Assembly: GCA_964410125.1 (NCBI GenBank)
Contig: CAYPGQ010000022.1
Coordinates: forward strand, 1-47,174
Source: G020348385 sp964410125
GTDB taxonomy: Bacteria; Acidobacteriota; Aminicenantia; Aminicenantales; Aminicenantaceae
Direction of reading: 5' to 3'
Length of the DNA stretch: 47,174 nucleotides
Shown one piece after another: positions 1 through 8,276 of this stretch. The stretch's first letter is position 1. Each line of letters begins with the position of its first letter. The notes beneath the pieces are model-generated. The model was not told the DNA's origin, did not search any database, and saw only the letters and a list, made by a program, of their open reading frames with translations. Position numbers and translations under genes: made by a program.

Positions 1-651
1 ATCGATGTGGCCTCAATTCTCGAAGCAGGAAATTCCCGATACGACAGCCGGTTCATCATATTTGGAAGCGGGGATATTTATATCGAAAACAGATTCTCCC
101 CTGGAAACCGAGATATTCCTGAGCTCCCTCGATTCGGGATGCAGATGATCCTCCCGGTAGAATTTGACAACATGGAATGGTACGGACGCGGCCCCCATGA
201 AAGCTACTGGGACAGGAAGATCAGCGCGGCTGTCGACCTCTATCATGGCAAAGTCATCGACCAACATCATCCTTACATCCGGCCGCAGGAAAGCGGCAAC
301 AAAACAGATGTACGTTGGATTGCATTAACGGATGATCAAGGTATCGGCCTTCTGGCTGTGGGGATGCCTCTGTTGAGCGTCAGCGCCAATCATTACCTTA
401 TGGATGATTTTGAGAATGGGCCAGAAAAAGAACAGCGACATGCAGCAGATCTCGAAAAAAGAGACTTGGTCACATGGAACCTGGACTACAAACAAATGGG
501 TGTTGGCGGAGATGACAGCTGGGGTGCCAGGCCCCACGACAAATACACGCTATTTCCGAAAGAGTACGCATACAAATTCCGTTTGCGCCCCTTCTCAAGA
601 AAAAAAGAGAGCCCGATGGCACTCAGCAAACAAAAATTCAACCTGGATTAA
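1..651 (+). CDS. beta-galactosidase (LacZ-type, GH2), C-terminal part, cut by window edge
   Basis: This is the 3' end of a large glycoside hydrolase. The frame is open from base 1 (Ile-Asp-Val...), so the true start lies outside the window; the GTG at 7 is not a start. The roughly 216 visible residues match the C-terminal beta-sandwich (Bgal_small_N, domain 5) of GH2 beta-galactosidases: the motif EWYGRGPHESYWDR lies near residues 57-70, followed by YHGKVIDQHHPYIRPQESGNKTDVRW-like sequence and an ending in a KYTLFPKEYAYKFRLRPF strand. In E. coli LacZ this domain shapes the active site, but the acid/base and nucleophile glutamates lie upstream and cannot be seen. The C-terminal tail after RLRPF is short and polar. 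The gene converges on the symporter gene, with only 10 bases between the stops. The substrate is presumed to be a beta-galactoside, but related GH2 enzymes with other specificities share the domain. Confidence 0.9.
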   Translation: MDVASILEAGNSRYDSRFIIFGSGDIYIENRFSPGNRDIPELPRFGMQMILPVEFDNMEWYGRGPHESYWDRKISAAVDLYHGKVIDQHHPYIRPQESGNKTDVRWIALTDDQGIGLLAVGMPLLSVSANHYLMDDFENGPEKEQRHAADLEKRDLVTWNLDYKQMGVGGDDSWGARPHDKYTLFPKEYAYKFRLRPFSRKKESPMALSKQKFNLD

Positions 652-661
652 TCAAAAAGAA

Positions 662-1990
662 TCATCCAAAAATTTTGAAATCAAACACAGACTCGAGTAC
701 CCAATTGATGCCCACAAACAGGATAGCAGCGGGAACGATAATCCTCAACCACCAGTACAAAAAAGTTTGAAAAAAACTGTTCCCTATATTGAGTTCCTTC
801 AGAAATTCATATCTTTTTATGAACCAGGCTGCGGTCACGACTGCCAAAAGGGAACCGAGAACCTGCATGCCCGAACCGAACGTCAAATCCCAGGGCATAA
901 AAACTTTCATGTTAATCATCGGAGGGATCGCGAGGACATAAACGATGGCGCATATTAGAAATACGGCGCTTTTTCTGTTCAATTTCGTGTTATCCAGGAG
1001 GCCACCAACCAAGACCTCAAAGGCCGCCACGTCAGACAGATAGGCGGCACCAAACAATCCCACAAAAAACAAAAGCCCAAACACCCAACCCGCAGGCATC
1101 AAATCAAAGGTCTTTGGCAAAGTAGAAAAGATAAGCCCGGGCCCGGAATTAGGCTCCAAACCAAAGGCAAAAACCGCCGGAAAAATTGCGAATCCAGCCA
1201 GAAGGCCTGCCATAGAAGCTGCAATTCCCGTAAACACGGCATTTTTTGAAATTACTGCTTTTTTTTCGAGATAAGAGCCATAAATGACCATAAACGTTCC
1301 GCCCAGAGACATCGAAAAAAACGCCATTCCCAAAGCCGCCGCCATTACCGATGGTTTTAATGCATCGAAACGGAAACTCCCGATAAACCAATCGATCCCC
1401 TGTTTAGCACCAGACAACGTGACAGACCGCAAAATCAAAATTATCAGAATCACGAACAGTGAGGGCACGATCCATTTGCTTGTTCTTTCGATTCCTTTTC
1501 GCAAACCCTTCACGAGAACGATTCCGCAGGTGAATATCACCAAGGCCGTCATCGAAAGCTGCAGCAGAAAGGAAGTCAGGTCGAAACCCTGTTGGGGAGG
1601 GAGAATAATCCCCGCATCTAAATGTCCCCCAAAGGCATTAACCAGTTCCCCAAGCGCATGAAATCCCACCCATCCCAAGGCATTGGAGTAATAGCCGGTT
1701 GCCCAAAACACTATAAAAAAAAGGAAATAACCTACGTATTTTCCGCCGGGCAGCGCCCCCTTTTCATAAGCCCCCAGGGTACCTCGTTGTGTGTGCCGGC
1801 CGAGGGTCCATTCGGCCATCAAAGCCGGTATTCCGATAAAAAGGACAACTCCCAGATAAAAAAGAACAAACGCGGCGCCTCCGAATTTCCCCACCATGTA
1901 CGGAAACCGCCAAACAGCTCCCAATCCGACCGCAACGCCGACCATGGTCATCAATAGGCCAAAATTGGAGGCGAATGTTTCTCTTTTCAA
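662..1990 (-). CDS. sodium-dependent transporter, NSS/SNF family
   Basis: A 442-residue integral membrane protein with about eleven or twelve hydrophobic segments. The first helix carries the NSS signature GVAVGLGAVWRFPYM (residues about 18-32), the unwound Na+/substrate-binding stretch seen in LeuT and MhsT. Bacterial NSS members mostly import amino acids with Na+, so an amino-acid substrate is likely but not shown by the sequence. The start is TTG (1988-1990), 3 bases after the aldehyde oxidoreductase stop, so it is the last gene of a four-gene operon (TIGR04076-like, ferredoxin, oxidoreductase, symporter). The arrangement suggests uptake of an amino acid whose degradation yields the aldehyde that is oxidised. 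The length is normal for prokaryotic NSS proteins. Confidence 0.9.
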   Translation of the reverse strand: MKRETFASNFGLLMTMVGVAVGLGAVWRFPYMVGKFGGAAFVLFYLGVVLFIGIPALMAEWTLGRHTQRGTLGAYEKGALPGGKYVGYFLFFIVFWATGYYSNALGWVGFHALGELVNAFGGHLDAGIILPPQQGFDLTSFLLQLSMTALVIFTCGIVLVKGLRKGIERTSKWIVPSLFVILIILILRSVTLSGAKQGIDWFIGSFRFDALKPSVMAAALGMAFFSMSLGGTFMVIYGSYLEKKAVISKNAVFTGIAASMAGLLAGFAIFPAVFAFGLEPNSGPGLIFSTLPKTFDLMPAGWVFGLLFFVGLFGAAYLSDVAAFEVLVGGLLDNTKLNRKSAVFLICAIVYVLAIPPMINMKVFMPWDLTFGSGMQVLGSLLAVVTAAWFIKRYEFLKELNIGNSFFQTFLYWWLRIIVPAAILFVGINWVLESVFDFKIFG

Positions 1991-1993
1991 CCG

Positions 1994-3790
1994 TCAGTCT
2001 TCCCATTTATGGATCTTGTAATACTCGTCCACCATTTTTTGGATATCGACGGTTGCACCCTTAGTAAGTCCTTTGGTTAGAGGTTCCTTCTGGAATCTTT
2101 CGGGAAGTGTGTCATGCTCTCTGGTCACTCCCAGACGTTTGTTGAAAGCATGATCCAAATCGATAGCATCTGCCAAAATTTTCTCCAAATATTCCGGCGC
2201 ATAATCCAATCCTGTTCCAGCCTTTAAAAGGGATGAGGTTCTCTCCAAACTCAAAACATCCATGCAAAGCCCGATATTTTTGCACATGGTCAGACAATCG
2301 GTGAGAAGCGCAATTTTTTCCGAGTAGCTCACCAGTGCCGCTTTGCCCTCCTCTTCGAGCCTGTCAGCCGCCTTTTCTGTACCGAATCGTTTTTTGGCTT
2401 CTTCTTTCCTGTTGGTCAATTCAAAATAGGGCTCGGCGCGAAGGTGATCAGCTCCACGGGAAGCGATAGCATAGGTCAACCCGTAAGCTTTGATGCCCCT
2501 GGGATCTCCGCAGATGATATCCAATCCCTTGACATGCATGACCAGTTTTTGTGCTTCTTCACTGAATCGCGCTGCCAGTTTTTTTGTGCCTTTCGCCAGT
2601 TCATCCCCGATTCCCCGGCGGAAAGCGATCATGTCTACGATCTGACGGATTTTTTCTTTTTCACCCCAGGTTATGCTGAATCCGTCCAGATCCTTGGGAT
2701 GGATCAGCCCCTTTTCCTGGCACTCCATGATCCAGCCGATCACTTCAGATGTCGATATCGAATCCATTCCGATTTGATTCAGATAAGCATTCATTTCAAG
2801 AGCGAATGGAAGACTTTGATTGCCGATCCTGGATGTGAATCCGCACAGGGTTTCAAATTCGGGCCCTTCGGCTTCCTGATCATCAGCCACATAATAGCGG
2901 GAGCAGTGCACATTGCAGTTGAAACAGGATTTATTCTTGACTTTAAAAGAACTGGCTAGTTTCTGCCCGGAGATCTCATCCACATACGCGCATACACCAT
3001 CCTGGAAATGATTGGTCGGGAGGATACCGATGCTGTCGAGGTCTTTCATCAGCATCGTGGTGCCAAGGTTGTGGCGTTTTGTGTATTCGCTGTGTTCCAA
3101 TATTTCTCGATCGATCTTCCGGTTTTCTTCAAGAAAAGCGAGCGGATCGGCAAACTCGACAGGCTTGGAACCGCGCACGGCCAGAGCTTTCAGGTTTTTG
3201 GATCCCATCACAGCGCCCATCCCGGTGCGGCCGCTCACCCTGTTCCCGCTGGATACAATCGTGGCAAATGCCACGCAGTTTTCCCCTGCCGGTCCGACGG
3301 CAGCTACCTGGATGGCAACATCCCCTTGTTCTTTTCTTACGTCCTTTGTCGTTTCAACGATTTTTTTGCCTTTATATTCCGGGCAATCCACAAACTTTAT
3401 GCCATCGTCGGTGACAAGAAGATAAATAAGGTTATCTGCCTTGCCAGTGATGATGATTTGATCGAATCCTGTGAGTTTCATCTCTGCCCCGAACTGTCCT
3501 CCGGCAGCAGAGTCTCCCAAAATTCCTGTGAGCGGCGATTTAGCGGTGACCGTGTAGTAGGCAGATGCTGTGAGAAAAGACCCGGTTAAGGGACCGACAC
3601 CAAATATCAGGATATTGTCCGGCCCTAACGGATCACAATTTATGTCCAATTCCTCGAAAAGCCTTTTGGAGTTGGCCGCTCTTCCACCGATGACAGGTTT
3701 TATCCAGGATGAATCCAGAGGCTCGACCTCGAACGTCCGCTCGGTTAGATCGATCCGGAGGATTTTTCCGCCGTACCCGTATTCAAGCAT
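1994..3790 (-). CDS. aldehyde:ferredoxin oxidoreductase, tungstopterin family
   Basis: A 598-residue cytoplasmic enzyme predicted to oxidise aldehydes to acids with ferredoxin as acceptor, using a tungsten bis-pyranopterin and one [4Fe-4S] cluster. The N-terminal AOR domain begins GYGGKILRIDLT and contains the GGRAANSKRLFEEL pterin-binding stretch (about 35-48) and GDSAAGGQFGAEMK. The cluster ligands are CFNCNVHC (Cys 289, 292, 296) and a distal cysteine in DCLTMCKN (about 499), the same spacing as the characterised Pyrococcus enzyme (288, 291, 295, 494). The ATG start (3788-3790) overlaps the end of the ferredoxin gene by 8 bases, with GGAG upstream inside that gene. Specificity within the AOR/FOR/GAPOR/WOR group cannot be read from sequence. 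Coupling to a polyferredoxin and an amino-acid-type symporter suggests aldehydes from amino-acid catabolism. Confidence 0.93.
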   Translation of the reverse strand: MLEYGYGGKILRIDLTERTFEVEPLDSSWIKPVIGGRAANSKRLFEELDINCDPLGPDNILIFGVGPLTGSFLTASAYYTVTAKSPLTGILGDSAAGGQFGAEMKLTGFDQIIITGKADNLIYLLVTDDGIKFVDCPEYKGKKIVETTKDVRKEQGDVAIQVAAVGPAGENCVAFATIVSSGNRVSGRTGMGAVMGSKNLKALAVRGSKPVEFADPLAFLEENRKIDREILEHSEYTKRHNLGTTMLMKDLDSIGILPTNHFQDGVCAYVDEISGQKLASSFKVKNKSCFNCNVHCSRYYVADDQEAEGPEFETLCGFTSRIGNQSLPFALEMNAYLNQIGMDSISTSEVIGWIMECQEKGLIHPKDLDGFSITWGEKEKIRQIVDMIAFRRGIGDELAKGTKKLAARFSEEAQKLVMHVKGLDIICGDPRGIKAYGLTYAIASRGADHLRAEPYFELTNRKEEAKKRFGTEKAADRLEEEGKAALVSYSEKIALLTDCLTMCKNIGLCMDVLSLERTSSLLKAGTGLDYAPEYLEKILADAIDLDHAFNKRLGVTREHDTLPERFQKEPLTKGLTKGATVDIQKMVDEYYKIHKWED

Positions 3791-4298
3791 TCTTACGGCT
3801 CCATTTCTCTCTGAGAGAAAATCCCAGTTTTTTCAGGTAATACAACCGTTTTTGGTTCGGGCTCATCTTGTTTGTTTCTTTTTTAATTACATCCAGATAT
3901 GGTCCATGCTCTCCTTCTGCAAACGTGATGGCTCCTTCTGTACAGGCTTCCACACACTTGGGCTTTCCCCCACAGAGATCACACACATACACGATGTTTT
4001 CGTAAATTTCGATTGCACCGATTGGGCAGGCCTTTTCACAAACACCACACAGGGTGCACACAGTGGGCGAGACGACAATCTGTCCCGCAGAGCCCAAGGA
4101 CAAAGCTTTTTCTGGACATTTCAAACAATATTTTTCTTCACACTGGATGCACACCACGGGGCCATCGATGCCCAGTTCGTAAAGATTCAGGACCTTGATC
4201 CGGGCCAGCCGGTTGCTGACTTTCCCTGTATGAAAAAAAGCACAGGCAACCTCGCACTTCTTGCATCCGGTACATTTGTTCAGGTCAACCTGGATCAA
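3783..4298 (-). CDS. 4Fe-4S polyferredoxin, electron-transfer partner of the oxidoreductase
   Basis: 171 residues with four cysteine groups: CTGCKKCEVAC near the N-terminus, CIQCEEKYCLKCP, CTLCGVCEKACP and CDLCGGKPKCVEAC. This is the layout of HycB/AOR-small-subunit-like iron-sulfur proteins that can hold up to four [4Fe-4S] clusters. The last 40 residues lack cysteines and are basic. The start is TTG at 4296-4298; an AAGGAG six bases upstream supports it over any internal ATG. It lies 13 bases after the TIGR04076-like gene and overlaps the aldehyde oxidoreductase by 8 bases, so it is very likely the redox partner or subunit of that enzyme and cytoplasmic. Confidence 0.92.
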   Translation of the reverse strand: MIQVDLNKCTGCKKCEVACAFFHTGKVSNRLARIKVLNLYELGIDGPVVCIQCEEKYCLKCPEKALSLGSAGQIVVSPTVCTLCGVCEKACPIGAIEIYENIVYVCDLCGGKPKCVEACTEGAITFAEGEHGPYLDVIKKETNKMSPNQKRLYYLKKLGFSLREKWSRKNA

Positions 4299-4311
4299 GT
4301 CACACTCCTTG

Positions 4312-4584
4312 TCAATCCTCTATTTCCAGGCGATAGTGCACCAGCCCTTTCGGATCTGGGCAAACAAAGTTTTTTACCGTTTTCACCCAGTGTCCGTCCT
4401 CCAAACGATCGCGAACGTTCAGGATAGGAAATATCGGCATCATGCTCTGTAAGGCCCAGATGCACACATGCTGCCCATCGGGAACGAATAGCTTGGAATC
4501 CTCTACATAAAAAAAGTCTCCCACCTGGACAGGGAGATTACAATAACCATCGATTTTTTCTACGCTCACTTTTATTCTTGCCAT
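4312..4584 (-). CDS. TIGR04076-family small protein, function unknown
   Basis: 90 residues, first gene of the four-gene operon. The sequence resembles the TIGR04076 family: an N-terminal strand (MARIKVSVEKIDGYC), a central DGQHVCIWALQSMMP segment and a C-terminal FVCPDPKGLVHYRLEIED strand. Two or three conserved cysteines are present (Cys 15, one in HVCIW, one in FVCPDP), which could bind metal or act in redox chemistry, but no activity is established for the family as far as I know. The ATG start is preceded by AGGAG about nine bases upstream. Its linkage to an aldehyde:ferredoxin oxidoreductase and polyferredoxin suggests a supporting role in that pathway. Confidence 0.75.
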   Translation of the reverse strand: MARIKVSVEKIDGYCNLPVQVGDFFYVEDSKLFVPDGQHVCIWALQSMMPIFPILNVRDRLEDGHWVKTVKNFVCPDPKGLVHYRLEIED

Positions 4585-4678
4585 AACAATTTCTCCTGTT
4601 TCTCCTCTGATTTTACTGATTTTTTTCTTTTTTGAAACTCTTTTTTACGCAACTCGTTTAAAATATAAAAGGAATAAA

Positions 4679-5857
4679 ATGAAAAAGTCAATTCAAGTAC
4701 CATTCATTTGCTTTATTTTCCCCTTCGTCGTTCTTGTTATATCGGTCAGACAAGATGTTGAATTTAAGGGAAAGATCGAAATAAAGGACGGCATCAAGAT
4801 TATTAAAAATCCAGCCCAACCTCTTTACGGTCAGATCACACTCGATTTAGAGAAAAATCTCACCCTCGGGAGCGAAAATGATGAGGACTATCTTTTTTAC
4901 AGGGTATGGGATGTAAAAGCAGACAATCAAGGGAATATTTATGTCCTGGACTCCGGAGCCACCAGGATCCAGAAATATGACAAAAACGGCAAATATCTGC
5001 GAACCATCGGAAGACAGGGACAGGGACCGGGTGAATTGGAGAGGCCGATTATTTTGAGCCTTGATAAGAGTAATAACCTGTATGTCGGTGAAATGGTGAA
5101 GATCCATATGTTTAGTCCAGAGGGAGAATTCGTGAAGATGACAACAATCCCATTTTTTTTCATGAATTTCGCTCCGGACGGTGAGGGAAATTTTGTTGTG
5201 ACAGGCCGGATCACAATTGAGGGAGCACAAAACTTGGGCGTGCTGATACTTGATTCGGACGGAGAAATGAGAAAAAAAATCGCCGAATTTCCCGGGCTTC
5301 CCAAGCACGAAACAGGCATGACAATCTCTCATGATTACTCGCCTGAAATCACATTCTCTTCAATTACAGACAAGGGATTCATCTATGGTTACAATATGGA
5401 TTACAAACTGTACATCGCGGATTGGTCCGGAAAAAATGTCATTATATTCGAAAAAGATCAGCCTTCTCAAACCATCAGCCGCAAAGAAAAAAACAAAATC
5501 ATCAATGACGTGCAGAAGAATACGGCTGAGACTGGACTGGGATGGTCGAAGAGTTTGGTCGAAAAGATGGCGAACTTGCCAAGACACCGGCCTTTTTTCG
5601 ATAGGATAAGGGTGGATGATGAAGGAAGAATATATATCCGACAACGCAAATCCGTCCTCGACGAAAACGGAGAGATGGTTTTTGATATCTTTGGGAACGA
5701 CGGGTATTACCTTTACACCACAAAACTTCCCTTTGTTCCAATAAGCATAAGAGACGGGTTTATGTACCATACAACCTACTCAGAAGAAACAGGAGAGGTG
5801 AAGGTCATAAGATACAGGATAAAAAACTGGGATCAATTAGCTTGTTCTATGAATTGA
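4679..5857 (+). CDS. six-bladed beta-propeller (NHL-like) exported protein
   Basis: 392 residues. An N-terminal hydrophobic segment (about residues 9-22, after MKKS) suggests a signal peptide or membrane anchor. The body has propeller repeats: RVWDVKADNQGNIYVLDS then TRIQKYDKNGKYLRTIGRQG, which alternate a DxxGNIYV-type strand with a KYDxxGKYLRTIG strand, the pattern of the 6-bladed (NHL) proteins abundant in Aminicenantes and Bacteroidota. The blades recur near residues 115-140, 165-190 and 310-345. The ligand is unknown. The ATG has AAGGAA upstream. The membrane protein that follows begins 29 bases later, so the three genes 4679-7820 probably form one transcript. Confidence 0.8.
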   Translation: MKKSIQVPFICFIFPFVVLVISVRQDVEFKGKIEIKDGIKIIKNPAQPLYGQITLDLEKNLTLGSENDEDYLFYRVWDVKADNQGNIYVLDSGATRIQKYDKNGKYLRTIGRQGQGPGELERPIILSLDKSNNLYVGEMVKIHMFSPEGEFVKMTTIPFFFMNFAPDGEGNFVVTGRITIEGAQNLGVLILDSDGEMRKKIAEFPGLPKHETGMTISHDYSPEITFSSITDKGFIYGYNMDYKLYIADWSGKNVIIFEKDQPSQTISRKEKNKIINDVQKNTAETGLGWSKSLVEKMANLPRHRPFFDRIRVDDEGRIYIRQRKSVLDENGEMVFDIFGNDGYYLYTTKLPFVPISIRDGFMYHTTYSEETGEVKVIRYRIKNWDQLACSMN

Positions 5858-5886
5858 CTTCGCCATTTTGCCTTGCTATAAGATTG

Positions 5887-7119
5887 ATGATGAAAGCGGT
5901 TTTCCTGTTTCACCTGCATGTCGGAATACGTTTAGCCTTGAGAATTTTCGTACCTGTTGTTTCCATCTTTATCGCCCTATATTATTTATTGAGGCCCGAG
6001 TTATTCAACTCCTTAATGGCCCAGATTCTCGATGGCGGTTTCCTGCTCAGCGGAATAACCACAACTTTTTTCTGTCTTTTCATCTCTGGCTTCGCTTCCC
6101 GCCGTATCTGTCTGGGACTCAACGGATGGATTCGCCATCTCCCGATAGAAGGAATAGTTCAAAGGCGAATGGCTGGATTCGCCATATCCATCGCTCAAAT
6201 CCCGGCATTGGCCATCATAGCCGGCTTGGCAGTTATGGCCATGAAACTTTACCAGGTATCGGCTGCTCCCTTCATTGCAGGATTGCCTCTTTTGGGATTG
6301 TCCTCTGGACTGTGCGTTCTGCCCGTTAAAAGAAAGTTCATCACAAGACCTTTGGCAGCACTGGCCACCATAGGTTTTGCATCCAACAATTGGGCATTTC
6401 TCACAGGAGGAATTTTTTTGATGATCGCAGCGGATAGGATATCCGGCCCCCTTGTCCAGAAAAAGAAACACGCAAAATTCCACAAAACTTCCAGAGGATT
6501 GCTCCTCGTGGCATCCATAAACTGGCGTGCCCTTCGCCTGAGATCCCTTTGGCTCTATTTGCTCTCACTGCCATTGCTGGGTGCTGCACAGCTTTTTATA
6601 GCAAACAACAATCCTGCTCCTCTCCTTGCCGAAAAGATGATCCGTTTCGGAGGAGCCTTGGATTTAATGTTATTTTGTTCGATATTCGCCAACATGCTGG
6701 CCTCACGCAGACCTCCCTGGCCTTGGATTCGTTCCTTGCCCTGGTCGGCAAAAACCAGGATCCTCTGGGACTCTTCTTTTATCGGCCTTCATGCGCTGCC
6801 TCTCGTCGTCCTCGTTGGAGCCATGAACCTCAAATCCATGCTACCCCTTGCCCTGAGCCTCCCTATTTTTGCAGTCTATTCTGCCTATTCCATCCGTCAA
6901 GCTCCCGAATCAGTGATGGGCGCATCGGGAAAGGTTCTGTTGCTCGGCATATTCGGTTCTCTTTTCCTTTGTCTCATCCCGTGGAGTTCTGTCTGTTTTC
7001 TGGCTCTAACACCAATGATTATAAATTTGGCGACAAAGGCGGAAAAACATCAAAAAGTCACCCGATGGCTGGAGCTTCACCACCTTGCGGCAGGCGATTC
7101 TTTATCTTGGAGTGAATGA
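5887..7119 (+). CDS. multi-pass membrane protein, probable permease of an ABC exporter
   Basis: About 410 residues, mostly hydrophobic, with roughly ten membrane segments and no recognised soluble domain. I cannot assign a named family. Its stop codon overlaps the start of the following ABC ATPase in an ATGATGA arrangement, which makes it the likely membrane partner of that ATPase (ABC-2-like or ABC-exporter-like). I chose the ATG at 5887, giving MMKAVFLFHLHVG; the reading frame extends up to a TTG at 5842 inside the preceding gene, but that start has no ribosome site. A cluster of Arg/Lys residues follows the first helix. The substrate is unknown. Confidence 0.65.
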   Translation: MMKAVFLFHLHVGIRLALRIFVPVVSIFIALYYLLRPELFNSLMAQILDGGFLLSGITTTFFCLFISGFASRRICLGLNGWIRHLPIEGIVQRRMAGFAISIAQIPALAIIAGLAVMAMKLYQVSAAPFIAGLPLLGLSSGLCVLPVKRKFITRPLAALATIGFASNNWAFLTGGIFLMIAADRISGPLVQKKKHAKFHKTSRGLLLVASINWRALRLRSLWLYLLSLPLLGAAQLFIANNNPAPLLAEKMIRFGGALDLMLFCSIFANMLASRRPPWPWIRSLPWSAKTRILWDSSFIGLHALPLVVLVGAMNLKSMLPLALSLPIFAVYSAYSIRQAPESVMGASGKVLLLGIFGSLFLCLIPWSSVCFLALTPMIINLATKAEKHQKVTRWLELHHLAAGDSLSWSE

Positions 7120-7820
7120 TGATCCGGTTCCAAAATGTCTCATTTTCATACAAAACGGAAGAAAAAGTTCTCCATTCCGCGAACTTGGAGCTGCAGCCCG
7201 GCCTGTCTTTGCTCCTCGGTCCAAACGGGTGCGGAAAAAGCACGCTCCTCAAACTGGCTGCTGGAGTGGAAATCCCGGATGCTGGCAATATAGCCATTAA
7301 TGGACATGACCTCTGGAAAGAAGAAGTTTCTGCTAGAAAAGGACTGGCCTATATGCCCGAACATCCTGATTTGACTCCGTATGCCTCGATAAAAGAAATC
7401 ATGGACCTTGTGTGCCGCCTTCGGGGACAACCTCTCGAAGAGGGAAATAAAGCCCTGGAATTCTTTGGCCTTCAGCACCTTGCCCACCGGACCGTTAGGG
7501 AACTGTCCATGGGACAACGAAGGCGGGCGGTTTTTGCGGCCTGTCTTGTCGGAACGCCTTCACACATCCTGCTTGACGAGCCTCTTGAGGGCATGGACCG
7601 GCATATCCAAAAAGAAATCCTCGGCTGGATCGAAAACCATACACAATCTGGAGCGACTGTGGTTGTGGTTTCCCATATGATCGAGCCGTTTATCGATCTT
7701 GCTTCTGCAGCAGTAACGGTCCAGAGCGGTAGAGCTTTCCGGTTTAGAAATCTCCCAGATCTTTATGAAAAAAAGCTTGCTTTTTTAGAGCAGTTGGCAG
7801 AGGGAGGATTGCCCCTTTAG
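7116..7820 (+). CDS. ABC transporter ATP-binding protein
   Basis: 234 residues, one nucleotide-binding domain. Walker A is GPNGCGKSTLL (about 38-48), the Q-loop region reads YMPEHPDLTPY, the signature is LSMGQRRR (about 130-137) instead of the usual LSGGQ, Walker B plus catalytic Glu is HILLDEPLEGMD, and the H-loop is VVVVSHM. The size and drug-type layout fit an ABC-2-style exporter. The start overlaps the stop of the upstream membrane protein by 4 bases, indicating coupled translation. The C-terminal 40 residues past the H-loop are variable. The exported substrate cannot be predicted. Confidence 0.9.
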   Translation: MMIRFQNVSFSYKTEEKVLHSANLELQPGLSLLLGPNGCGKSTLLKLAAGVEIPDAGNIAINGHDLWKEEVSARKGLAYMPEHPDLTPYASIKEIMDLVCRLRGQPLEEGNKALEFFGLQHLAHRTVRELSMGQRRRAVFAACLVGTPSHILLDEPLEGMDRHIQKEILGWIENHTQSGATVVVVSHMIEPFIDLASAAVTVQSGRAFRFRNLPDLYEKKLAFLEQLAEGGLPL

Positions 7821-7842
7821 TATTTGTTGCTTTGGTTGCCGA

Positions 7843-8148
7843 TTACCTCTTTTTTTTGCTGCTCTTTTTCCCTAGAATACCGCCACTCAGAAAAAGTCCG
7901 GCACCAAGGACAAAACCAAAATTGTACCAGGATCCGTTGTTGTGCACTTCGTAAAATCGAATGGTTTTGGAAAAAATCGAAATAATGAACGTGATCGGTG
8001 CAATGAGGCCATGCCACAATCCTTTCCAGAATCCGGCCACTTTGCCTTCTTCGTTTGGCGTTTTCTCAAGCTTATTCGGCCCGGCCACACAGCTCGAAAG
8101 GACAAAAACGAGAATCAGAAAAATTCCAATAGCACTGAAAATTTTCAT
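7843..8148 (-). CDS. small predicted lipoprotein, function unknown
   Basis: 101 residues from the ATG at 8146-8148, chosen because AAGGAG lies seven bases upstream; the open frame extends 16 codons further without a ribosome site. The N-terminus (MKIFSAIGIFLILVFVLSSC) has a type II signal peptide with lipobox LSSC. The mature protein is short, has a hydrophobic segment (HGLIAPITFIISIFSKTIRFYEV), and ends with a glycine-rich hydrophobic stretch and a lysine-rich tail (GGILGKKSSKKKR). It resembles small conserved lipoproteins of unknown function; no catalytic motif is seen. It is a single gene between oppositely oriented neighbours. Confidence 0.65.
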   Translation of the reverse strand: MKIFSAIGIFLILVFVLSSCVAGPNKLEKTPNEEGKVAGFWKGLWHGLIAPITFIISIFSKTIRFYEVHNNGSWYNFGFVLGAGLFLSGGILGKKSSKKKR

Positions 8149-8214
8149 TCTCTCTCTCCTTATATTGATGTTATGATATATATAAAAAAATAACATTTCA
8201 AGGAGAATAACATT

Positions 8215-8244
8215 ATGACCGTTGTAAAAAAAGCAATGGAGTAA
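8215..8244 (+). other. possible 9-codon leader ORF with strong ribosome site
   Basis: An AAGGAG sits nine bases before an ATG that encodes Met-Thr-Val-Val-Lys-Lys-Ala-Met-Glu and stops with TAA, 32 bases upstream of the amidohydrolase start. The spacing is ribosome-site-like, but no regulatory structure around it is convincing. It may be chance or a short leader affecting translation of the downstream gene. Confidence 0.25.
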
Positions 8245-8276
8245 TCTAGCTATAAATAGAGATTAGGAGGAAAATT

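Noticed and set aside
404..958. 184-codon plus-strand frame over the LacZ end and the symporter
   Set aside because: It is out of frame with the LacZ tail and antisense to the transporter; its product has low-complexity, basic composition without any family mark.
3008..3589. Long frame antisense to the aldehyde oxidoreductase
   Set aside because: It is a shadow of the real gene; the reverse strand carries the clear AOR motifs and a supported start.
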